A stretch of 58,868 nt of DNA from Vibrio hepatarius. Lineage in GTDB: Bacteria > Pseudomonadota > Gammaproteobacteria > Enterobacterales > Vibrionaceae. Positions 50,810 through 58,868 of the stretch are shown here, piece after piece; the stretch's first letter is position 1, and each line of letters opens with the position of its first letter. The position numbers were made by a program, and so were the translations under genes. The notes under the pieces are model-generated. The model was not told where the DNA came from. It made no database searches and was given only the letters and a program-made list of their open reading frames with translations. The DNA is taken from the NCBI RefSeq assembly GCF_011806575.1, contig NZ_JAATOO010000026.1:1-58868 (forward strand), read 5' to 3'.

Positions 50810-52932
50810 TGAGTGAGCAAAAAGCATTTAACTTAAGTATTGATGAACAAGAGATCGCTTGGTTAGCAATCGACGTACCTGGCGAGAAAATGAATACTCT
50901 CCAAGCTGCTTTTGCAGAAGAGATGGAACAGGTATTCGAGCAGTTGAACGAGAAAAAGGGTGCAATCAAAGGCCTGATTGTTCACTCTTTGAAACCCGAT
51001 AACTTCGTAGCGGGCGCTGATGTTCGCATGTTAGACGCCTGTAAGACCGCGGAAGAGGCACAAGCACTGGCAGAAAAGGGACAACAGATGTTCCAACAGC
51101 TGTCAGATCTGCCTTATCCCGTTGTTGCTGCGATTCACGGCCCGTGCCTTGGTGGTGGTTTAGAACTTGCGTTAGCGTGTGACTACCGTGTATGTACTGA
51201 GTCAGACAAAACCCGTTTGGGCTTGCCAGAAGTTCAGTTAGGCCTATTGCCGGGTTCTGGTGGTACGCAGCGCTTACCGCGTTTGATTGGCTTGCTTCCG
51301 TCATTAGACATGATCTTAACTGGTAAACAGTTACGAGCGAAAAAAGCCAAAAAGCTAGGTGTGGTTGACGCAGTTGTACCAGACACGATTCTGTTGGAGG
51401 TCGCGAAGCGTTTCGTCAACGACAACATCGGTAAGAAAAAAGCCAAACGTAAGACTTCAACCAAAGAGAAGTTGATGGCGAACACTGGCTTTGGTCGTAA
51501 AGTTATTTTCGAACAAGCGGCGAAGAAAACCAACCAGAAGACTCGCGGCAACTACCCAGCCGCAGAGGCTATTTTGGAAGTGATTCGCTTTGGTCTTGAA
51601 CACGGTTTCGAAAAAGGCCAGAAGAAAGAAGCGGAGCGATTCGGTGAGTTAGTCATGACGTCTGAATCAAAGGCTCTTCGCTCAATTTTCTTTGCCACAA
51701 CCGAAATGAAAAAAGAGCACGGTAGCGACGCAAAACCAAACAAAGTAGAGCGCGCGGCGGTACTTGGCGGTGGTCTGATGGGCGCGGGTATCAGTCACGT
51801 TAGTGTGGCTAAAGCGAAAGTGCCTGTGCGCATCAAAGATGTGTCGAACGATGGTGTTTTGAATGCGCTTCAGTACAACTACAAGTTGTTTGAAACGCAG
51901 CGCAAGCGTCGCATTATTTCTAAACCGCAACTGCAAGCGAATATGCTTCAGTTGTCAGGCGGTACAGACTTTACTCGTTTTAATCATACCGATATCGTGG
52001 TCGAGGCGGTGTTTGAAGACTTGAATCTCAAACAGCAGATGGTTGCCGATGTGGAAGCGAATGCTAAACCGACCACTATCTTCGCGACCAACACGTCCTC
52101 GCTGCCGATTCACCAGATTGCGGAAAAAGCGCAGCGACCAGAAAACGTGGTCGGTTTGCACTACTTCAGTCCGGTAGAAAAAATGCCGCTGGTGGAAGTG
52201 ATTCCGCATCAAGGTACGTCTGACGAAACCGTCTCAACTGTGGTTGAGTTTGCCCGCAAGCAAGGTAAAACGCCTATCGTGGTAAAAGATTGTGCGGGTT
52301 TTTACGTGAACCGCATTCTAGCGCCATATATGAACGAAGCCGCACAAGTCTTGATGGCAGAAGAGCCGATTGAAGCCTTGGATAAGGCGCTGCTTAACTT
52401 TGGTTTCCCTGTCGGTCCTATCACCTTATTAGATGAAGTCGGCGTGGATATCGGCGCGAAAATAATGCCAATCTTAGTCGCAGAATTGGGTGAACGATTC
52501 AAAGGTCCGGAGGTATTCGATACCTTGCTTAATGATGGCCGCAAAGGACGTAAGAGCGGCAAAGGTTTCTACACCTACAAAGGTAAGAAGAAAGAAGTCG
52601 ATAAATCTGTCTATAAACTGCTGGGTCTGAATCCAGAAGCGAAAATGTCAGAAAAGGACATCGCGATGCGCTGTGTACTGCCGATGCTGAACGAAGCGGT
52701 TCGTTGTCTGGATGAAGGTATTATTCGCAGCCCTCGTGATGGTGATATCGGCGCGATCTTTGGTATCGGCTTCCCTCCATTCTTAGGTGGACCATTCCGC
52801 TATATGGACCAAATCGGTGCGAAGAAGTTGGTCGAGATCATGAACGAGCACGCGAGAAAGTATGGTGACCGATTTGCTCCTTGTGACGGGTTACTGACGC
52901 GAGCTGGATTGGATCAACCCTTCTACGAATAG
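50809..52932 (+). CDS. fadJ: Fatty acid oxidation multifunctional protein FadJ
   Basis: FadJ combines enoyl-CoA hydratase, 3-hydroxyacyl-CoA dehydrogenase and related activities, and works with FadI. The 707-residue protein has an N-terminal crotonase domain (oxyanion residues in HGPCLGGGLELALACDYRV, in part; catalytic glutamates in LGLPEVQLGLLPG) and a dehydrogenase part with NAD loop LGGGLMGAGIS (about 318-328) and HYFSPVEKMPLVEVIPH. It overlaps fadI by one base and ends before a strong terminator. Confidence 0.96.
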   Translation: MSEQKAFNLSIDEQEIAWLAIDVPGEKMNTLQAAFAEEMEQVFEQLNEKKGAIKGLIVHSLKPDNFVAGADVRMLDACKTAEEAQALAEKGQQMFQQLSDLPYPVVAAIHGPCLGGGLELALACDYRVCTESDKTRLGLPEVQLGLLPGSGGTQRLPRLIGLLPSLDMILTGKQLRAKKAKKLGVVDAVVPDTILLEVAKRFVNDNIGKKKAKRKTSTKEKLMANTGFGRKVIFEQAAKKTNQKTRGNYPAAEAILEVIRFGLEHGFEKGQKKEAERFGELVMTSESKALRSIFFATTEMKKEHGSDAKPNKVERAAVLGGGLMGAGISHVSVAKAKVPVRIKDVSNDGVLNALQYNYKLFETQRKRRIISKPQLQANMLQLSGGTDFTRFNHTDIVVEAVFEDLNLKQQMVADVEANAKPTTIFATNTSSLPIHQIAEKAQRPENVVGLHYFSPVEKMPLVEVIPHQGTSDETVSTVVEFARKQGKTPIVVKDCAGFYVNRILAPYMNEAAQVLMAEEPIEALDKALLNFGFPVGPITLLDEVGVDIGAKIMPILVAELGERFKGPEVFDTLLNDGRKGRKSGKGFYTYKGKKKEVDKSVYKLLGLNPEAKMSEKDIAMRCVLPMLNEAVRCLDEGIIRSPRDGDIGAIFGIGFPPFLGGPFRYMDQIGAKKLVEIMNEHARKYGDRFAPCDGLLTRAGLDQPFYE

Positions 52933-52946
52933 TCGTATGTTGCAAG

Positions 52947-52977
52947 AAAAGGCGAACCTTTGGGTTCGCCTTTTTTA
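52947..52977 (+). terminator. Terminator of fadIJ
   Basis: AAAAGGCGAACC/GGTTCGCCTTTT around TTTG, then TTTTTT. Confidence 0.92.
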
Positions 52978-53035
52978 TTATTGAGAGTTATTATCAAGAA
53001 AAATACAGAGAAAATCTTAAATAGAAGGATTTCAA

Positions 53036-53584
53036 ATGGATGCTTTAGATCTATTGCTCAACCGCCGCTCAATTGCCAAGCTCTCAGCGCCAGCGCCAGA
53101 AGGTGAAGTGCTAGAAAATATTATCCGCGCAGGTTTGCGTGCTCCAGACCATGCAGGTTTAACGCCTTGGCGTTTTGTTATCTCTCAAGGTGAAGGGTTG
53201 AACAAACTGTCTGACATTCTAGTAAAAGCGGCTGTTGCCGAGCAAAGCGACGATGCAGTGGTAGAAAAAGTCAAGAATGCGCCGTTTCGTGCTCCTATGG
53301 TGATTACGGTGATCGCCAAAGTGACCAAACATGAAAAAGTCCCAGCACTTGAACAATATCTTTCTGCAGGCTGTGCGGCGCAAGCGATGCAAATGGCTGC
53401 GGTTGCTCAGGGCTTCCAAGGTTTTTGGCGATCAGGTAAATGGATGTTCCATGAAGAGGTGCATAAAGCATTTGGTTTAGAAAGCGACGATGAGATCGTG
53501 GGCTTCTTATATATAGGTACACCGGGCTGCACACCAATGAAAGTGCCACAAAGAGATTTAAGCAAGTTTGTCGAATACTTGTAA
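53036..53584 (+). CDS. YdjA-type NAD(P)H nitroreductase
   Basis: The 182-residue flavin (FMN) protein matches the short YdjA branch of the nitroreductase family: NRRSIAKLSAPAPEGEVLEN, RAPDHAGLTPWRFVI and GFWRSGKWM are the flavin-contacting regions. It probably reduces nitro compounds or quinones, but the physiological substrate is unknown. It is a single gene with a good ribosome site (AAGGA) and its own terminator. Confidence 0.88.
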   Translation: MDALDLLLNRRSIAKLSAPAPEGEVLENIIRAGLRAPDHAGLTPWRFVISQGEGLNKLSDILVKAAVAEQSDDAVVEKVKNAPFRAPMVITVIAKVTKHEKVPALEQYLSAGCAAQAMQMAAVAQGFQGFWRSGKWMFHEEVHKAFGLESDDEIVGFLYIGTPGCTPMKVPQRDLSKFVEYL

Positions 53585-53633
53585 GCCTAGTTAACTAGAA
53601 TAACAACGCTTTATTCTGTGTCACCCAGATAGA

Positions 53634-53664
53634 AAAAGAGCTTGGTGATTCCAAGCTCTTTTGT
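53634..53664 (+). terminator. Bidirectional terminator between the nitroreductase gene and aphB
   Basis: AAAAGAGCTTGG/CCAAGCTCTTTT with a TGATT loop, A and T tracts on both strands. Confidence 0.9.
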
Positions 53665-53667
53665 ATT

Positions 53668-54543
53668 CTAGTGAATGTTATAGGCAATCACAAAGTCGAT
53701 AAATAGACGCACTTTTTCTGGCAAGTGGTCCTTGTGATTGTACAGCATGTAAATGTCACGCGGGTTCGCACTCCAATCTTCTAAGACACGCACTAAGCTG
53801 CCATCTTCAATATACTCACGCAACATCACGTTAGGCATCAGCGTGATCCCCAAACCGTCCGAACATGCGCTGCGCACGACATCTAACGTGTTGGCTTGGA
53901 AACGCCCTTTGTCATTGTTTACAACCGTTTCACCGTTTTGATTGGTCAGTTGCCATTTCAGCAGCGGTGAGCCTTTCAGCAGGCTGTGTTGGTGAAGCTC
54001 TTCAGCGTGTTTTGGTGCTGGGTTGTTTTTCAGGTAGCTCGGACAAGCCACCAGAATGTCTTCTACGGAGCTGATTTTACGCGCGATAAGGCTAGAATCG
54101 CGTTGTGGACCAACACGGAAAATGACATCCCATTCGGTTGGATCAAGTTGATCCGAATGGTTGCTGGTAGTGAGTACGATATTGATATCCGGGTACTGCT
54201 GCATAAAAGCATTGAACATCGGCATCATCATACGCTTGGTCAGGTTAGATGGTGCTGTAATGCGGATTTTCCCCGCTGCGCCACGACATTCATCAGAGAT
54301 TTCTTCAGCTGTCGAGGTCAGACGATCCAATAGAGGAGAACACTCATTGTAGAAGCGCTCACCAGCTTCGGTAAGAGAGAGCTTGCGAGCGTGTCTGTTT
54401 AACAGACGTAAGTTTAGAGAGTCCTCTAGAGCTTGTATACGTCGAGTAATCGTCGCAACTGGAATCATGTTTTTTCGCGAAGTTGCAGTGTAGCTTCCAT
54501 TTTCGACCACAAGTCTAAATAGGTTTAGATCATCTAATTTCAT
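53668..54543 (-). CDS. aphB: LysR-type regulator AphB
   Basis: The 291-residue protein starts MKLDDLNLFRLVVENGSYTA, with the winged helix in the first 60 residues and a substrate-domain C-terminus ending FIDFVIAYNIH. It is recognisably the AphB of Vibrio, which in V. cholerae activates tcpPH with AphA and responds to low pH and low oxygen. The ATG at 54543 gives the known length; a GTG four codons upstream is possible. Cysteines at 67-68 region, 86, 168 and 227 could serve redox sensing. The rssB-like gene is divergent upstream, as in V. cholerae. Confidence 0.9.
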   Translation of the reverse strand: MKLDDLNLFRLVVENGSYTATSRKNMIPVATITRRIQALEDSLNLRLLNRHARKLSLTEAGERFYNECSPLLDRLTSTAEEISDECRGAAGKIRITAPSNLTKRMMMPMFNAFMQQYPDINIVLTTSNHSDQLDPTEWDVIFRVGPQRDSSLIARKISSVEDILVACPSYLKNNPAPKHAEELHQHSLLKGSPLLKWQLTNQNGETVVNNDKGRFQANTLDVVRSACSDGLGITLMPNVMLREYIEDGSLVRVLEDWSANPRDIYMLYNHKDHLPEKVRLFIDFVIAYNIH

Positions 54544-54645
54544 TGTATCAGACACATTTTTTTACTAATTCGGGTAATTTATATCTATATCACGTGTTAA
54601 AGCTTGAGTCACATCAACTGTTTCACCGATATTCGATATTCCATA

Positions 54646-54660
54646 CATATAGTATGCAAC
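54646..54660. repeat. Palindrome between aphB and the rssB-like gene
   Basis: CATAC-ATATA-GTATG is an interrupted palindrome in the 235-bp divergent promoter region. It could be an operator for either gene; I do not recognise it. Confidence 0.3.
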
Positions 54661-54778
54661 ACGGTCGAATAGTGGAAGATTTGTATAAACAGCCGTTAAG
54701 GGCTACTTTTTAATAAGTGCTTAAATTATCAAATAACAATAACAATTAGTCGTACCTTGGGTTGTGAGGCAAAGGTTT

Positions 54779-55879
54779 ATGTACAAGACAACGGAAGTGT
54801 TGCCCAGTGATGTCACAAGCATTACTCCGGGAGACAAGTTAATTATGTTGGTTGACGATGACCCTATATTCCGCCGGATTACTTCTGCATATCTGCATAG
54901 TGGCGGCTACAAGGTCGTTGAAGCGAAAGATGGTCTAGATGGGCTGCGCAAGTTGCGTGACGTCGAACCCGATCTCATTATGTGTGATCTCTCGATGCCC
55001 GTGCTTGATGGTATTGAATTCGTCGAAGAAGTGAGTCTAGAGTATCCGTCACTACCTCTCATTGTGGTGTCTGCGACAGAAGATATGTCTGATGTAGCAA
55101 GCGCGCTCAAATATGGTATCAAAGACTTTCTGCCTAAGCCGATCAACAACCACAAGCATCTAATGTGTGCAATTGAGAATACGCTTGAAGACTCCGACAG
55201 CCACGTGGGTGATTTGCGTGATTTCTCTAGCCAGTGGTTTCGCGTCGACAGCGGAGATGTTCCTGAAGAGCAAGAGTTGCACTGGCACTTAGAGTTTTTA
55301 CAACAAAACCGCAATGCAGCGAGAGATCTGCTGCACGCGTTGCTGCCTGAAAAAGACACCTCACAGGGCGATTGGAAGTGTAGTTACCGCTTATTGCAAT
55401 CTGTTGAATCGATGCCGGTGGTGTTTGATTATGCGTGGTTGATGAACGGGCAGTTTGCGTTCTATTTAGTAGACTCAGATACGCCAAACGGCGATGGGGC
55501 CGCGACAACCTTATTAGTAAGGGCGATGTTCCATGACTATTTGCGTAATTTGAAGAGCTTCAACGCCGATCTTAAAGATCTGGCGTATCTGATAGAGAAG
55601 GGTATTCACTGCTCTCAGTGCTCGACCCCGGTCAAAGCGCTATTTGGTGTGGCGAATCTGTCTGAAGGAACGTTATCACTGCTACCCGCTGGCTTGGAAT
55701 GTCAATGGTCGAACGGTTATGTGTCGCAGCACGTCTCTTCAGGCGTGTTACTTGGTGACAATTGCACCAGAAATTTTATTACCGATGACCTTGCGATTCA
55801 TTCTGCTTGCCAGGTGACACTAAGTTGCTTAGGCTCATGCAGTTTTAGTTTAGATATCTACCGCGGAGGTAGTGCTTAG
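54779..55879 (+). CDS. rssB: RssB-like response regulator (receiver plus PP2C-like domain)
   Basis: The 366-residue protein (ATG at 54779 behind AAAGG) has a receiver domain with phospho-acceptor D70 (CDLSMPVLDG) and a PP2C-like output domain lacking the metal-binding aspartates of active phosphatases. The stretches VSATEDMSDVASALKYGIKD and FAFYLVDSDTPNGDGAATTL align well with E. coli RssB, the adaptor that delivers RpoS to ClpXP. The function here is inferred from that resemblance; it could instead be a paralogue with another target. Confidence 0.72.
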   Translation: MYKTTEVLPSDVTSITPGDKLIMLVDDDPIFRRITSAYLHSGGYKVVEAKDGLDGLRKLRDVEPDLIMCDLSMPVLDGIEFVEEVSLEYPSLPLIVVSATEDMSDVASALKYGIKDFLPKPINNHKHLMCAIENTLEDSDSHVGDLRDFSSQWFRVDSGDVPEEQELHWHLEFLQQNRNAARDLLHALLPEKDTSQGDWKCSYRLLQSVESMPVVFDYAWLMNGQFAFYLVDSDTPNGDGAATTLLVRAMFHDYLRNLKSFNADLKDLAYLIEKGIHCSQCSTPVKALFGVANLSEGTLSLLPAGLECQWSNGYVSQHVSSGVLLGDNCTRNFITDDLAIHSACQVTLSCLGSCSFSLDIYRGGSA

Positions 55880-55951
55880 CCACTGCCTTTTGCTGTTTTA
55901 AAGTCTTAATAACCTTATTATTACTCGGTGTTTGTGACAAAAGTAATAGGG

Positions 55952-55957
55952 TATAGT
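55952..55957 (+). promoter_or_regulatory. Probable -10 for the 43-residue protein gene
   Basis: TATAGT lies 86 bp before the start codon; the -35 is poor (TGTTTG). The implied leader contains a hairpin. Confidence 0.4.
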
Positions 55958-55974
55958 CTGCCCCAAACAAAAAA

Positions 55975-56009
55975 GACCCAAAAAGTTAACCTGCGATTAA
56001 CTTCGGGTC
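55975..56009 (+). other. Two-part hairpin in the leader of the 43-residue protein gene
   Basis: GACCC (55975-55979) pairs with GGGTC (56005-56009) and, inside, GTTAA with TTAAC (55985-55989 with 55997-56001). There is no U-tract, so it is a leader structure rather than a terminator. Confidence 0.5.
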
Positions 56010-56043
56010 GATAAATCGTCACCAACATTAGAGAAGTAATCCC

Positions 56044-56175
56044 ATGGCAGATCAAGATTTTAAAGAACCGTACAATATCTTTTACTTTTTTGGATTTATT
56101 GCAGTCCTACTCATCCCAACACTTCCTGCGACTCTGACTTGGATTCGCGTTGTTAACGGATATGCGGGCTACTAA
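56044..56175 (+). CDS. Small membrane protein of 43 residues, unknown function
   Basis: The frame encodes MADQDFKEPYNIFYFF, then one membrane helix (about residues 12-34, FFGFIAVLLIPTLPATLTW), ending RVVNGYAGY. It has a promoter-like element, a structured leader and a reasonable ribosome site (AGAGAAG). The charged N-terminus and aromatic-rich helix look like a real small membrane protein, but I do not recognise a family. It ends 8 bases before the GGAG that serves ybaN, so the two may be coupled. Confidence 0.65.
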   Translation: MADQDFKEPYNIFYFFGFIAVLLIPTLPATLTWIRVVNGYAGY

Positions 56176-56192
56176 TTAGACCGGAGCGCACC

Positions 56193-56585
56193 ATCAGTAT
56201 TCGTAGACTTGGTTTAAATATTGTTGGTAGCTTAAGTTTGTGCCTGGGTTTTCTGGGCATATTTCTGCCAATCCTTCCTACTACCCCTTTTGTCCTTTTG
56301 GCCAGCGCGTGTTTCATGCGTAGCAGTCCTACATTTCATCGTTGGCTTCATCAACACAAAACCTTTGGACCCATTCTTGATAATTGGCATCAGCATCGCG
56401 CGGTTACCAGCAAAGTAAAATGGCGTGGTGCAGTGTGTATGGTGGCCAGTTTCACGTTCTCGATCTGGATTGTTCCTCATTATTGGTTAAAGGTTGCGCT
56501 AGTTGTCATGCTGATAATCTTGCTGAGCTGGTTTATTCGGCTGCCTGTGATGGAGCACCTTGCTGATGAGCAAGAAAATCACTAA
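56193..56585 (+). CDS. ybaN: YbaN (DUF454) inner-membrane protein, probable non-AUG start
   Basis: The product matches E. coli YbaN (LPTTPFVLLASACFMRSSP and later helices) and lies before apt-dnaX as in E. coli. The only conventional in-frame start is a TTG at 56238, which would cut the first conserved helix in half. The conserved protein would begin near ISIRRLGLNIVGSL, where the frame offers only ATC (56193, six bases after GGAG at 56183-56186) or ATT (56199). No in-frame ATG, GTG or other TTG exists between the upstream stop region and 56238. I place the start at the ATC on spacing; from there the product has 130 residues, close to E. coli YbaN. Confidence 0.7.
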   Translation: MSIRRLGLNIVGSLSLCLGFLGIFLPILPTTPFVLLASACFMRSSPTFHRWLHQHKTFGPILDNWHQHRAVTSKVKWRGAVCMVASFTFSIWIVPHYWLKVALVVMLIILLSWFIRLPVMEHLADEQENH

Positions 56586-56601
56586 GATTGCAAAGAAGCG
56601 T

Positions 56602-56632
56602 GCCCACCTTCGAGTGGGCGTTTGTATTTTTA
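56602..56632 (+). terminator. Terminator after ybaN
   Basis: GCCCAC/GTGGGC with loop CTTCGA is followed by GTTTGTATTTTT. Confidence 0.78.
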
Positions 56633-56759
56633 GGCACAGTCATCTTTAGTCAGCGATTCGATTCACATCGAATAGGTATGTTGTGCAGAGAACCAACGCT
56701 ATTGCTTGAAAATTACGATTATACCAATCTCCAAGCTTAGCCAATCTAAGTAGTGAATT

Positions 56760-57305
56760 ATGACAACAGACACAATTTCTCTGATCAAATCCAGTATCAA
56801 AAGCATTCCAGATTACCCAAAACCAGGCATTCTATTCCGTGATGTGACCAGCTTGATGGAAGACGCAGCGGCATACAAAGCGACAATCGATCTGCTGGTT
56901 GCTAAGTATAAAGATATGGGTTTCACCAAAGTTGTGGGTACAGAAGCTCGTGGTTTCTTGTTCGGTGCGCCACTTGCGCTAGAGCTAGGTGTTGGTTTTG
57001 TGCCTGTTCGTAAACCGGGCAAACTACCGCGTGAGACTGTCGCTCAAACTTACGAACTTGAATACGGCGTGGACACGCTCGAGATTCATACCGATGCGAT
57101 TTCTCAGGGTGACAAAGTATTGGTTGTGGATGACCTATTGGCCACAGGTGGAACCATTGAAGCAACCACTAAGCTTATTCGTCAGCTCGGTGGTGAAGTC
57201 CAGCACGCAGCATTCGTCATTAACCTACCTGAAATCGGTGGTGAAAAGCGTTTGCAAGGTCTGGGTCTTAACGTTTACAGCATCTGTGAGTTTGAAGGTC
57301 ACTAA
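56760..57305 (+). CDS. apt: Adenine phosphoribosyltransferase
   Basis: Apt salvages adenine to AMP with PRPP. The 181-residue protein has the PRPP loop VLVVDDLLATGGT and the conserved TEARGFLFGAPLA and VRKPGKLPRE. The gene order ybaN-apt-dnaX is that of E. coli. It ends 12 bases before dnaX. Confidence 0.96.
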   Translation: MTTDTISLIKSSIKSIPDYPKPGILFRDVTSLMEDAAAYKATIDLLVAKYKDMGFTKVVGTEARGFLFGAPLALELGVGFVPVRKPGKLPRETVAQTYELEYGVDTLEIHTDAISQGDKVLVVDDLLATGGTIEATTKLIRQLGGEVQHAAFVINLPEIGGEKRLQGLGLNVYSICEFEGH

Positions 57306-57317
57306 TCGGGATTATTC

Positions 57318-58868
57318 ATGAGTTATCTTGCCTTAGCGCGAAAATGGCGTCCTACGAAATTCAATGAAGTTGTAGGACAAGGCCATGTTTTAACCGCACT
57401 AGAAAACGCTTTAGCACAAAACAGGCTCCACCACGCTTATCTATTTAGCGGTACGCGTGGTGTTGGTAAAACCACCATTGGTCGTCTGTTTGCCAAAGGG
57501 TTGAACTGTGAGACAGGGATTACTGCGACACCGTGTGGTGAGTGTGATACCTGTAAAGAAATCGACCAAGGTCGTTTTGTTGACCTACTCGAAATCGACG
57601 CAGCCTCGCGCACTAAGGTTGAAGATACTCGTGAACTGCTCGATAACGTTCAATACAAACCTGCGCGCGGTCGCTTCAAAGTTTACCTAATCGATGAAGT
57701 TCACATGCTCTCGCGCCACAGTTTTAATGCGCTGCTTAAAACGTTGGAAGAGCCACCTGAGTATGTGAAGTTCCTACTGGCAACGACGGACCCACAAAAA
57801 CTGCCCGTGACGATTTTGTCACGCTGTTTGCAGTTCCACCTCAAGCCAATTAGTGTCGATACTATTCATCAGCAGCTTGAGCATATTTTGGCGCAAGAGC
57901 AAGTTACTTCAGAGCCAAGAGCTTTAGGTATGATTGCTCACGCGGCCGATGGCAGTATGCGCGATGCATTAAGCCTGACAGACCAAGCGATTGCTTTGGG
58001 CAACGGCAGTGTACTGAAAGACAGTGTCGCACACATGTTAGGTACGCTGGATACCGACCAAGCTCTACACCTGCTTGAAGCGATCAGCTCTAAGCAACCT
58101 CAGAGCGCTTTGGACAGTATCACGCAATTGGCCCAGAATGGCGTTGAGTGGGATGGATTACTGCAGCAATTGGCGAGCCAGTTGCACCGCCTTGCGATGT
58201 ACCAAGCGTTGCCATCAACGTTGGACAAAGCCCAACCTGACGCTGAAAAGATTGAGTTGCTTAGCCGTGCTCTGTCTCCGCAAGATGTCCAACTTTACTA
58301 CCAAATTGCGCTGAAAGGCCGTCAAGACTTGCCGCTTGCGCCGTCGGAGCGTATCGGTTTAGAGATGGTCGTGCTGCGTATGATGGCATTCAGACCAGCT
58401 TCTCAGCCGCAAGCGAATGTGATTTCTACGCAGCCACAAACTGCGCCAGAGCAGCCATCACAACCAACCCCGAGTGCTCAGAACGCAGCGCCGGCTGTGC
58501 AATCGCAGCCAAAACCAGTGCAAGCTGAAGCACCTGTTGCTTCAACACCCAACGCACCAAGTACGCCACCAGAGCCTGACTACAGCCACATGGCGCCGCC
58601 GAGCTATAGCAACGAGCCACCGCAGTACGATGCACCGCCAATGTATGATGAATCCCAGCATGACATGGCTCCGCCACAGTATGACGCGCAACCTGAACCT
58701 AGACCTGTGCAGCAGTCTCGACCTGAGCCGCAAGCGAACAACCAGAGTTCATCGCCGATTAGCGGCTTGCGTCATCAATTACGCTCGCAGCGTAAAGGCT
58801 TAGGCTCTAGCAGCGACGGTAACACGCCAAAAAAGGCTAAAACGGCATCTGCAAAACCAGAATCAGTC
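57318..58868 (+). CDS. dnaX: DNA polymerase III subunits tau and gamma (3' end outside window)
   Basis: DnaX is the clamp-loader ATPase and organises the replisome. The visible 517 residues comprise the AAA+ domains (Walker A GTRGVGKTT at 45-53, zinc cysteines C64, C73, C76 and C79, Walker B VYLIDEVHMLS, sensor LLATTDPQKLP), the collar domain (to about 370) and a Pro/Gln-rich linker. The reading frame is open to the window end. A frameshift signal at 58829-58840 should yield the shorter gamma form. Confidence 0.97.
   Translation, partial: MSYLALARKWRPTKFNEVVGQGHVLTALENALAQNRLHHAYLFSGTRGVGKTTIGRLFAKGLNCETGITATPCGECDTCKEIDQGRFVDLLEIDAASRTKVEDTRELLDNVQYKPARGRFKVYLIDEVHMLSRHSFNALLKTLEEPPEYVKFLLATTDPQKLPVTILSRCLQFHLKPISVDTIHQQLEHILAQEQVTSEPRALGMIAHAADGSMRDALSLTDQAIALGNGSVLKDSVAHMLGTLDTDQALHLLEAISSKQPQSALDSITQLAQNGVEWDGLLQQLASQLHRLAMYQALPSTLDKAQPDAEKIELLSRALSPQDVQLYYQIALKGRQDLPLAPSERIGLEMVVLRMMAFRPASQPQANVISTQPQTAPEQPSQPTPSAQNAAPAVQSQPKPVQAEAPVASTPNAPSTPPEPDYSHMAPPSYSNEPPQYDAPPMYDESQHDMAPPQYDAQPEPRPVQQSRPEPQANNQSSSPISGLRHQLRSQRKGLGSSSDGNTPKKAKTASAKPESV
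58829..58840 (+). promoter_or_regulatory. Programmed -1 frameshift site of dnaX with immediate stop
   Basis: The slippery heptamer A-AAA-AAG (58829-58835) stands in the correct frame (CCA AAA AAG). A -1 slip reads AAA AAA GGC TAA, so translation stops at 58838-58840 and gives a gamma of about 507 residues. E. coli dnaX uses the same heptamer. The downstream stem-loop would lie mostly beyond the window. Confidence 0.85.

Noticed and set aside
54655..54672. AphA-type site (TATGCA) upstream of aphB
   Set aside because: Only the first half matches; the second half does not fit TNCNNA at the needed distance.

Overview
The window is a stretch of Vibrio (Vibrionaceae, Gammaproteobacteria) chromosome, probably the large chromosome. 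The evidence is gene content and order: a hubP/fimV-truA-accD-folC-dedD-cvpA-purF block, a chitin-sensor gene of the TfoS type between znu and feo, a flagellar/chemotaxis operon with parC and parP, split ccmH/ccmI, aphB, and ybaN-apt-dnaX. I see no phage, insertion sequence, integron, CRISPR, tRNA or rRNA. Nearly everything is core genome with uniform codon use. The species cannot be named from this sequence alone.

Layout. (1) 1-7349, plus strand: the 3' end of the polar hub gene hubP/fimV with five exact-period 132-bp repeats, then truA, accD, folC, dedD and the PurR-controlled cvpA-purF pair. (2) 7361-9928: divergent znuBC and znuA around a Zur-type palindrome. (3) 10139-16907: tfoS, a 680-bp gap that appears to encode the competence RNA TfoR on the minus strand, then feoABC. 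(4) 16922-23687: a HIT protein, argS, yecM, a protease III-like M16 peptidase and sixA. (5) 23756-36333: a 13-gene flagellar/chemotaxis unit (flhA, flhF, flhG, fliA, cheY, cheZ, cheA, cheB, parC, parP, cheW and a DUF2802 gene) behind a sigma-54 promoter. (6) 36488-43578: the cytochrome c maturation operon ccmABCDEFGHI. (7) 43595-52977: mlaA, two fadL paralogues, an ECF sigma/DUF3379 pair and fadIJ, i.e. lipid transport and beta-oxidation. (8) 53036-58868: a nitroreductase, aphB, an rssB-like response regulator, a 43-residue membrane protein, ybaN, apt and dnaX (cut by the window end).

How the genes work together. HubP, FlhF, FlhG, ParC and ParP form one cell-pole programme that places the flagellum and the CheA/CheW arrays. 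TfoS and TfoR link chitin sensing to natural transformation. The Fad genes take up long-chain fatty acids and degrade them; a FadR-type box covers the fadI start site.

Observations most worth checking: the tfoR gene with three copies of a putative TfoS box; a strongly folded, terminator-ended RNA upstream of fadI whose CU-rich loop is complementary to the fadI Shine-Dalgarno; a ybaN gene with no usual start codon; three DEFEKLLDELHG-type repeats in the CheA linker; the dnaX -1 frameshift site with an immediate stop; and a FabR-like operator upstream of a fadL paralogue.
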